In this document: positions 1 through 6,900 of the stretch, piece after piece
Layout: each line of letters starts with the position of its first letter
Position numbering within the stretch: position 1 is the first letter of the stretch
NCBI GenBank assembly: GCA_014653715.1
Contig: JACWEB010000004.1
Coordinates: 1 to 53,094 of the forward strand
Length of the DNA: 53,094 bases
Reading direction: 5' to 3'
Source: Pelagibacterales bacterium SAG-MED31
GTDB lineage: Bacteria; Pseudomonadota; Alphaproteobacteria; HIMB59; GCA-002718135
The notes under the pieces: model-generated
Told to the model about the DNA's origin: nothing
Databases searched by the model: none
The model's input: only the letters and a program-made list of their open reading frames with translations
Translations under genes and position numbers: made by a program

Positions 1-2
1 TG

Positions 3-1670
3 CACAAGACTTTTGGAGTTACCAAAGCCTTAAATGGATGTTCTTTTAAAGCTAACTTTGGTGAAATTCATGCAATTGTTGGTCCAAATGGATGTGGAAA
101 AAGTACTCTAGCAAAAGTTTTATCTGGTGTAATTCCTGTAGATAAAGGAAAAGTTTCTATTCTTGGACACACTCCAACATCTCCAGTTATGGCAAGAAGC
201 CTTGGTATAGCTACTGTTTTTCAAGAGGTAATGATAGCGGAAGAAGCTTCAGTTGTAGACAATTTATTTATTGGCTCTGATGATTTTTGGTACAAAAGAA
301 TGACTCAAAGAGAGAAAACGATAAAAGCTGAGGAACTAATGGAGGAACTTGTAGGCGAGTATGTCGATCCAAATACCTTAGCTATGAATTTATCATTATC
401 AGTAAAGGCATGGATAACTATTGGTAGAGCTTTTTTAAGAGAAAATACAAAAGTTTTGATACTTGATGAATCATCAGCAGCGTTGGACTTTGATTCCACT
501 GAAAGACTCTTCAATAAAATGCGACAAATGAGAGATAATGGTGCTGCTATATTTATTGTAACTCATAGGATAGCTGAATTAATACGTATTAGTGATAAAG
601 CAACAGTTATGCGAGATGGAGTTGATGTCGGTGTTCTTGAAAAAAAGGATATAACAGAAAAAAATTTGTTAAGTTTAATGACTGGCAAAGTCCAAACTGA
701 AAGTAGAGAAAAAACTTCTGCTTTAAAAACGCAGAACAAAGAAGTGATCATGAATGCTAAAAATTTAAAAGTTTGGTCAGAAAGTGATGAGGTAAATTTT
801 GAACTTATTAAGGGAGAAATTCTTGGAGTGACAGGTTTAGATGGTCATGGTCAAGATGATTTTGTCAAAATACTTGCAGGTGTTCAAGAGTCATATGGTG
901 GGGAAGTAGAAATAAAAAATGATAATAAATTTTTAAAATTTAATAATTTAAAAGAAGCAAAAAATTTCGGTATTTCATTTGTTTCAGGAGATAGAAAAAA
1001 AGAAGGAATTTTACCCAACTTAAGTATCTATGAAAATATGGTAATACCACTTTATAGAACAACTAGTCGTGGAGGATTTTTAGGTTTTATTAATTGGCTT
1101 GAACTAAATGGTATGTATGAATGGGAGCTTGAAAGACTTAAAATAAAAACTGGCTTAAAATCTGATTTAATAACTTCTTTAAGTGGAGGTAACCAGCAAA
1201 AAGTTATGATTGCTAGATCTTTTGCTCAACACCCAAAAGTTTTAATACTTAATGACCCTGCAAGAGGAATAGATGTAAATACAAAAAGAGATTTATACAA
1301 GCATTTGAGAACTTATGTCGAAGAAGGAAATTCTGTCATTTTTTTATCAAGTGAACTAGAAGAATTTATAGGTCTTTGTTCTAAAGTTTTAGTTTTTAGG
1401 CATGGGAGCGTTTTTGATATTTTTGAAAATGAGAAAGTTGAACCAGTAGGATTATTAGAGGGAATGTTTGGGCAAACAGAGGGAGTTAAAAAAACTAATA
1501 TAAAAAAAGATAATAATACTGATAATAAAATTATAAAAAATAATAAACCAACTTTCTCAAAAGATAATCAATCTTTTTCTAAAAAATATATAAAAGTTTT
1601 AGACTTTGATAAAGATAAAAAAGAAGCCGTCTCTGTAAATTTAAAAAAAATCAAAGTAAAACATTTTTAA
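3..1670 (+). CDS. Sugar ABC transporter tandem ATPase, RbsA/MglA type (5' partial)
   Basis: The reading frame is open to the left edge, so the ORF-track start at 189 is an internal Met. The upstream codons encode an intact Walker A (GPNGCGKST). 555 residues are visible. There are two ABC ATPase domains in one chain, as in ribose/galactose importers that energise uptake from the periplasm. Domain 1 has Walker B (VLILDESSAALD) and a switch His (THR), but its signature is degenerate (LSLSVKAW). Domain 2 has a good signature (LSGGNQQK), a degenerate Walker A (GLDGHGQDD) and an altered Walker B (VLILNDPARGID). Degeneracy of the second site is common in this family. The last ~65 residues are a Lys/Asn-rich tail not expected in RbsA. 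The two downstream permeases are its likely partners. A binding protein is not visible and probably lies upstream of the window. Confidence 0.88.
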   Translation, partial: HKTFGVTKALNGCSFKANFGEIHAIVGPNGCGKSTLAKVLSGVIPVDKGKVSILGHTPTSPVMARSLGIATVFQEVMIAEEASVVDNLFIGSDDFWYKRMTQREKTIKAEELMEELVGEYVDPNTLAMNLSLSVKAWITIGRAFLRENTKVLILDESSAALDFDSTERLFNKMRQMRDNGAAIFIVTHRIAELIRISDKATVMRDGVDVGVLEKKDITEKNLLSLMTGKVQTESREKTSALKTQNKEVIMNAKNLKVWSESDEVNFELIKGEILGVTGLDGHGQDDFVKILAGVQESYGGEVEIKNDNKFLKFNNLKEAKNFGISFVSGDRKKEGILPNLSIYENMVIPLYRTTSRGGFLGFINWLELNGMYEWELERLKIKTGLKSDLITSLSGGNQQKVMIARSFAQHPKVLILNDPARGIDVNTKRDLYKHLRTYVEEGNSVIFLSSELEEFIGLCSKVLVFRHGSVFDIFENEKVEPVGLLEGMFGQTEGVKKTNIKKDNNTDNKIIKNNKPTFSKDNQSFSKKYIKVLDFDKDKKEAVSVNLKKIKVKHF

Positions 1671-1673
1671 ATT

Positions 1674-2270
1674 ATGAAAAAAAATAATGTAAAAAAAGAA
1701 GATAAAATTGAAACTCAATTTTATTCTAAACAGGATCTCAATCAACTTAGCAGTATAGTTAATTTTAACAATTTAATTTTTAACTCTGTAAAATCTGAAA
1801 CTAAAGCAAATTTAGTTACGGTTAAATATTCACAGTCTGATAAAGAAAAATTTCAAAATATAATTGATAATAAATATGAAAAACTTGAGTATGTTTCGAA
1901 TAAAAATGATCAGATAGAAATAATAAAAAAATCTAAAAAAATGATGCAATTTACTTTAGGAGATGAAAAAATGTTTGAAAAGTTAAATAATTTTTCATTA
2001 TATGTATCTTCTAATTATGATCTATATAAAAAAGAAAATAAAAAAGTGATTTCTGATTCAGTTAATTATAGTGCAAAAGATATTTCAGCATTTAATCGAA
2101 TTTTAAATAATAAAAAGAGTAACAAGGACAATATAAAAAAACAAAAAGAGTTAAGTTCAAAATTTAATAAAAGTTCAATGAAAATAATTGATTATGATAA
2201 GACTGAAAATAGAGCAACTAATTTTGATATTGGTAGTAATAATAATATTAAGATCAAATATTTTGATTAG
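1674..2270 (+). CDS. Lys/Asn-rich hypothetical protein between ABC ATPase and permease
   Basis: This 198-aa protein is very rich in Lys, Asn and Ser and has no signal peptide, membrane segment or known fold that I recognise. It starts 4 nt after the ATPase stop and ends 15 nt before the permease start, so it is almost certainly co-transcribed with the transporter. Its extreme C-terminus (KIIDYDK, then IKIKYFD) resembles the end of the ATPase tail (KVLDFDK, then IKVKHF). This suggests a shared short motif, perhaps for docking to the same partner. Function is unknown. The composition and absence of a domain mean it could be largely disordered. The ORF is long and in register with the operon, so I accept it as a gene. 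Confidence 0.6.
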   Translation: MKKNNVKKEDKIETQFYSKQDLNQLSSIVNFNNLIFNSVKSETKANLVTVKYSQSDKEKFQNIIDNKYEKLEYVSNKNDQIEIIKKSKKMMQFTLGDEKMFEKLNNFSLYVSSNYDLYKKENKKVISDSVNYSAKDISAFNRILNNKKSNKDNIKKQKELSSKFNKSSMKIIDYDKTENRATNFDIGSNNNIKIKYFD

Positions 2271-2284
2271 AGTAAGCAAATAAA

Positions 2285-4606
2285 ATGACGATAGTAGAAA
2301 AAGTAAAACAAAGTTTCAAAACTAGCGGCGATACTGGGGCACATAAATATCTTATGGTTCCAATTTTTATGTTTTTTGCTTTATTAATTTTTGCTCTAAT
2401 TAGAAGTCCTATCTTAATTTCAAGTTCAGGAATAGGGAGTGCAATTATTTTAACCGCTCCATTAATCTTAGCAACCTACTCTCTCACAATAATTGTTATG
2501 GCAGGAAGAGGAGGTGTGGACTTATCAATTGGACCATTTATGGGTTTTATCAATGTTAGTTTGATTCAATTATATGCCTATGGCTATCTTCAGCATCCTG
2601 TAAGTTTTTTCATATACGCAATTGGAATGGGTATTTTATATCAATTGTTATTTGGAATAATTGTTGTATTTGTTAGAGTATCTCCAATCATTGTAGCATT
2701 AGCAGGTTACCTAGCTTTTGTTGGTATAAATATAGTTATATTGCCACGACCAGGAGGTGTTTCACCTGATTGGTTAACACCATGGGGAGCTGGCTTTACG
2801 ATTTTTAATGAAATTTTACTCCTTCTTATTTTGGCAACAATCTTTTTTTATTTAATTACTCATACAGCTTTTTGGGGACATTTAAAACTTATGGGCTCTG
2901 ATGAAAGGGCAGCTTTTACAAGTGGAGTCAGGATTAATTGGGTAAGAATAGTAGCTCATGGATTGGCTGGAATATTTGCAGGTTTATCTGCAATAACATT
3001 TACTGCATTAATTGGTTCTGGTGATCCTTTGCAAGGAACTAAGTATACTCTTTTAGGTGTAACTGCTTTAGTGCTGGGGGGTGCAAGTTTAGTCGGAGGT
3101 AGAGGTGGAGCCTTTGGGGCAATATTAGGTGCTTTAATATTATACTTAATTAATTATATTTTAGTTACTTTTCAATTTGAAAGATTACAAAGTTTTGTGT
3201 CTGACTTGTCATATGGAGGTGTGTTAGTTATTGCTTTATTAATAAGTTTAACATTGCCTGTTGTTCAAAAAGTTACAAAACACTTATCAGTATTTGTTTT
3301 TTTTATATTAATGACAATAGCTGGACTAGCTGTTGTTATCCATGCAACTCAAGATATACCTATTAAGGATGAAACAGTTATTATTGATTCATCAAAAGAT
3401 GATTCTTATGAAAGATCAACTATTGTTCGTAAACTAGATAAAACTGGTAATATTATTGTAGAGGGAGATGCTGACTCCACAACTGGTCAAGGTACTTCTC
3501 AAGGGGGCTCATTAGCAGGTCACTCAGTTGTTAGTTGGGGAGATACTCCTGGAACAATAGTACTTTATGTAATACTTGGTGTAGCAGGATTGTCTTTTTT
3601 GATGACTTTACTTTTTAGAAATCGAGATGCCACTACAACACTATTTGCAATTGTAATAGCTCTAATATCTCTTGGTCTCATTTTTGATCCTGAAAATAAA
3701 AATAATGAAACTAGCCAAAATGAAGAAAAACAAATTTCAGAATTAAGTTCTATAGAGAGCTTTTCACCTGAATATTTTAGTATTGAAAAAATAAATTTTT
3801 TTTCAAATATATCATCAAATGCTAGTATTATTGTCAGTTCCACATATAGTTTAATTTACGCAGTTGGAATTATACTTCTTACATCTCTAATAGTTTTAGC
3901 AATGCTACCTCAGTTTAGTAATAGAGTTAAGGCAACAGCAATGTTGTTGTTTGTTGGTGCACTAACAGTTATTCTTTTAGGAGGAGTATCATATTATAAT
4001 TTAGAGAATAATTTTAATCCAAGTTTTTTTGGGTTACAAGGTTATGGAGTTATTTTAGTCGGATTACTTCTATTTGTTATTACAGCTCCTTTCGTTAACT
4101 CAAACATATCAAATCTTACAAACGTTTATATTTTTGGATTAAGTGTTTTAGCAATTATTGCTGTTTATTTTTTAGCAGGAAAAACATATACAATTAATGA
4201 TCCTTCAATTTATCAAATGCAAATCATCAGTGAATTAAAATTAGGAAATTTATCAGAAGTAATTTACCCAGAACCACTAAGACAAATGAATTCTGGAATT
4301 GCTCCTTTATCTCAGGTTGCATATAGTGCTTTAGTGATTTTTTTATTCCAGTTTTTTATTTTCATTGCAATGCAAAAACAAAATAAATATCTAAATTTTG
4401 CGCCTTTGATGTACATTATAATTATAGCTGTTTTTTTATGGTCTACAATTTTTTATGCTGTAGGATACTCTTTGTATAAAATTATTGCAGTTATAATAAT
4501 TGGTCTACCTATTACCCCATTAGTATGGCAATTTTTTGGAGTTTACTTAAAGAAGATTGCACGTGATAGAAAATTAAGTCAATGGGAACAAGAGAAGGAA
4601 GTGTGA
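2285..4606 (+). CDS. Sugar ABC transporter permease, RbsC-like, with a large extra C-terminal membrane region
   Basis: Residues ~15-345 form a typical RbsC/BPD_transp_2 permease. It has the family motif region (GRGGVDLSIGPFMGF) and the later Gly-rich segment (VLGGASLVGGRGGAFGAILG). Such permeases are usually about 320-350 residues, but this one is 773. After ~residue 345 there is a polar stretch rich in Asp, Ser, Gly and Thr, then roughly eight more hydrophobic helices separated by polar loops, ending in a charged tail (RDRKLSQWEQEKE). The extra half does not repeat the permease motif and I do not recognise it. The gene lies in an ATPase - unknown - permease - permease operon, with 7 nt to the next gene. 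The permease assignment of the first half is firm; the role of the C-terminal half is unknown. Confidence 0.82.
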   Translation: MTIVEKVKQSFKTSGDTGAHKYLMVPIFMFFALLIFALIRSPILISSSGIGSAIILTAPLILATYSLTIIVMAGRGGVDLSIGPFMGFINVSLIQLYAYGYLQHPVSFFIYAIGMGILYQLLFGIIVVFVRVSPIIVALAGYLAFVGINIVILPRPGGVSPDWLTPWGAGFTIFNEILLLLILATIFFYLITHTAFWGHLKLMGSDERAAFTSGVRINWVRIVAHGLAGIFAGLSAITFTALIGSGDPLQGTKYTLLGVTALVLGGASLVGGRGGAFGAILGALILYLINYILVTFQFERLQSFVSDLSYGGVLVIALLISLTLPVVQKVTKHLSVFVFFILMTIAGLAVVIHATQDIPIKDETVIIDSSKDDSYERSTIVRKLDKTGNIIVEGDADSTTGQGTSQGGSLAGHSVVSWGDTPGTIVLYVILGVAGLSFLMTLLFRNRDATTTLFAIVIALISLGLIFDPENKNNETSQNEEKQISELSSIESFSPEYFSIEKINFFSNISSNASIIVSSTYSLIYAVGIILLTSLIVLAMLPQFSNRVKATAMLLFVGALTVILLGGVSYYNLENNFNPSFFGLQGYGVILVGLLLFVITAPFVNSNISNLTNVYIFGLSVLAIIAVYFLAGKTYTINDPSIYQMQIISELKLGNLSEVIYPEPLRQMNSGIAPLSQVAYSALVIFLFQFFIFIAMQKQNKYLNFAPLMYIIIIAVFLWSTIFYAVGYSLYKIIAVIIIGLPITPLVWQFFGVYLKKIARDRKLSQWEQEKEV

Positions 4607-4613
4607 ATAAAAA

Positions 4614-6038
4614 ATGACAAAATCAGCATTTCTTTTTTTTAAATCATTAGGTTTATTTTTTGCAATATTAGTTGGTATAGGTACAGCGGTACTAGGGTGG
4701 TTTGATTCTGCTGACTGGATGAATATTGTTTTTTATTCAGTTGCTACCTCTGCATTAGTTCTATGGGGCTGGTATCATTTTTCTATTCGCTGGATTCATA
4801 GTGATTTAAAACAAAATATTTTTTCACATATTTCCTCAGAAGAAGAGAGATCAAAAGATGAAATTGCTGAAGAGCAAGAAGATAGTAGTGAAAAAAATTT
4901 TTTTTATACAACGCTATTGCCTTATAAATGGGTAGCAATTGGATTTCTTCTCATCATTACTATCTTTATTTTTGTTTCTTTTATTTTTGATGGATTTTTT
5001 TCTGGAAGAACTTTAATTTCATTTTTAATTTTTTTAGGTTTCATAATAATAGCGTCTGTTATTGGCAGATATATTAAAGGTCAAAAAAGCACATTTATTG
5101 GAATATGTGTATTGATAGGATTGTTTATAATAGGGGCTTTGACAATAAATGGTTTTCTGTCTCTTTTAAATTTGAAATCAATGTTGGTCTTTGCAGCTTT
5201 TTTAGGTTTAGCAACTATAGGTCAAACTCTAGTTGCACTTTTAGGAGGTCTTGACTTATCAATACCATTTATAATTGGTTCTTCAAACGTAGCCTTAATG
5301 TCAATGATTTCAAAAGGTGTGCCTCCATGGCTAGCAGCATTAGTGGTTTTATTATTTGGCATAGGTGTAGGACTTATTAACGGTGTTCTTAGTTTTAGAC
5401 TGCAAGGTCAGGCTTTAATCTTAACTTTGGGTGTTGGTTTTTTTATGGTTGGCGGAGTTCAAATTTTAGTTGCCATGAATACATTTTCAGCAGGAACAGT
5501 TTTTGGAGTAGTTCCTGAATGGATGAGAAATCTAGCTTCAATGAACGGTAAAACAATTGGCTTGCCAGTACCACCTGTTATTTTAATATGGATTGCAGCA
5601 TCTATTCTTGTAATAGTCGGGTTAAGATACACAAAATGGGGAAGAAATCTTTATGCACTTGGAGGAAATAGATTATCGGCTGATAGACTTTCAATTTCTG
5701 AGAGAGCTTATTGGATTGGCGTTTATGTTATAAGCGGTTTTTTCTCAGCATTTACAGGTGCCTTACTTTTAGGTTGGAGTGGAGGAGGTTTTGTTGGTGT
5801 TGGAGATACTTATTTATTCTTAACTCTAGCTGCAGTTGTTGTGGGAGGGACATCGTTGCTTGGCGGTTGGGGAGGATATGGCTTAAGTGTCATTGGTGTT
5901 CTAATTTTACAAGTTCTCAACACAACACTTATCGGTTGGGGTTTAAGCTTTGAAGCGCAACAATTTATATTAGGATTGCTAATTATACCAATGGTTGCAC
6001 TTTACGCAAGATCACCTCATATTAGGACACAGGTGTAA
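4614..6038 (+). CDS. Second sugar ABC transporter permease, RbsC-like
   Basis: This 474-aa inner-membrane permease has the RbsC/XylH motif (LLGGLDLSIPFIIGS) and the C-terminal glycine segment (VVVGGTSLLGGWGGYGLS). It should pair with the preceding permease and the tandem ATPase to form a heterodimeric sugar importer. Its N-terminal ~150 residues are additional: two hydrophobic helices, an acidic cytoplasmic-type loop (SSEEERSKDEIAEEQED) and two more helices before the conserved core. It is therefore also longer than usual for the family. It starts 7 nt after the upstream permease stop. The substrate cannot be read from the sequence; ribose, galactose, xylose, inositol or a related compound are all possible. 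Confidence 0.85.
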   Translation: MTKSAFLFFKSLGLFFAILVGIGTAVLGWFDSADWMNIVFYSVATSALVLWGWYHFSIRWIHSDLKQNIFSHISSEEERSKDEIAEEQEDSSEKNFFYTTLLPYKWVAIGFLLIITIFIFVSFIFDGFFSGRTLISFLIFLGFIIIASVIGRYIKGQKSTFIGICVLIGLFIIGALTINGFLSLLNLKSMLVFAAFLGLATIGQTLVALLGGLDLSIPFIIGSSNVALMSMISKGVPPWLAALVVLLFGIGVGLINGVLSFRLQGQALILTLGVGFFMVGGVQILVAMNTFSAGTVFGVVPEWMRNLASMNGKTIGLPVPPVILIWIAASILVIVGLRYTKWGRNLYALGGNRLSADRLSISERAYWIGVYVISGFFSAFTGALLLGWSGGGFVGVGDTYLFLTLAAVVVGGTSLLGGWGGYGLSVIGVLILQVLNTTLIGWGLSFEAQQFILGLLIIPMVALYARSPHIRTQV

Positions 6039-6072
6039 GATGAAAATAATATATTTTGAGAAATATTTTTTG

Positions 6073-6087
6073 TTTCATATTATGAAA
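6073..6087. promoter_or_regulatory. Inverted repeat upstream of the rhodopsin gene
   Basis: TTTCAT-ATT-ATGAAA is a perfect 6-bp inverted repeat in the 108-nt gap before the rhodopsin gene, the largest gap in this part of the window. It may be an operator or part of a promoter region. Its half-site resembles the palindrome after the iclR gene (28751-28771), but a link is speculative because the region is very AT-rich. Confidence 0.3.
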
Positions 6088-6146
6088 TATGTTCACAAAA
6101 TATTATTATCACAATATAACGTCTACTTGTTTTTTGGGAGAAAAAT

Positions 6147-6851
6147 ATGAACAAGTTACTATTTCCTCAAGATATTGTTGGAGGTTCTTTTTGGTTAATT
6201 TCAGTAGCAATGATTGGTGCGTCATTATTTTTCTTTCTTGAAAGAGGTAGGCTTTCAAAAAAATGGAACACCGTAATGACTTTAGTAGGTGTTATTGCTT
6301 TAATGTCTTCAATTCATTATTTTTATGCAAAAAATCTATGGGTGATGAATGGTCAGGCCCCAATTGCTATAAGGTATATTGATTGGACTTTAACTTTTCC
6401 TCTTCAAATTCTAACATTCTACGTAATGCTTGCGACGGTCACCGATGTGAAGAGAGGTATGTTTTGGCGTTTACTAGTAGGTACTTTAGTTTGGGTGATA
6501 GCACAGTTCTTAGGTGCGTCAGGTTATATGAGTGTAACTTTAGGCTTCTTAATAGGCATTGCTGGATGGCTATATATTATTGGTGAGCTTTATATGGGTG
6601 AAGCAGGTAGAAGAAATGCTGGATGTGGAAATCAAAATGTGCAAATGGCATTTTTTGCAAACAGATTAATTCTTACAATTGGTTTTGCGATATACCATAT
6701 TGGATATTTTATAGAACACCTTGGTGGAGGAGTAAATATTAGTAGTTTAAATGTTATTTATAATCTTGGAGATATATTAAATAAAATAATATTTGGTATG
6801 ATAATTTATAGCGCTGCTTCACAGGATTCTAAAAAAGGAAGTAGTGTTTAA
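6147..6851 (+). CDS. Proteorhodopsin-like microbial rhodopsin, blue-type Gln, Thr at the proton-donor site
   Basis: A 234-aa seven-helix retinal protein of the inner membrane. It aligns to green proteorhodopsin with a constant offset of 18 for the key residues seen: His57 (H75), Arg76 (R94), Asp79 (D97, proton acceptor), Thr83 (T101), Gln87 (L/Q105 colour switch, blue-absorbing type), Asp209 (D227) and Lys213 (K231, retinal Schiff base). The position of the usual proton donor Glu108 is Thr90, giving an unusual D-T-T triad. In helix F the usual W-A-I-Y-P reads F-A-I-Y-H, so a retinal-pocket Trp and Pro are replaced. The N-terminus lacks the ~18-residue leader of the reference. A purine-rich Shine-Dalgarno (GGGAGAAA) precedes ATG. 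It follows the sugar transporter and precedes a flotillin. Retinal synthesis genes are not in the window. It may be an outward proton pump with slow reprotonation, or a pump or sensor of other specificity. Confidence 0.93.
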   Translation: MNKLLFPQDIVGGSFWLISVAMIGASLFFFLERGRLSKKWNTVMTLVGVIALMSSIHYFYAKNLWVMNGQAPIAIRYIDWTLTFPLQILTFYVMLATVTDVKRGMFWRLLVGTLVWVIAQFLGASGYMSVTLGFLIGIAGWLYIIGELYMGEAGRRNAGCGNQNVQMAFFANRLILTIGFAIYHIGYFIEHLGGGVNISSLNVIYNLGDILNKIIFGMIIYSAASQDSKKGSSV

Positions 6852-6900
6852 GATGACATTTAAAAATAAATATGCTTAATATTATGGAGGAAAATATAAC

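Noticed and set aside
189-1670. Track start of the left-edge ATPase at 189
   Set aside because: The frame is open to position 3 and encodes an intact Walker A before that Met, so the gene is partial at the edge and not a short version.
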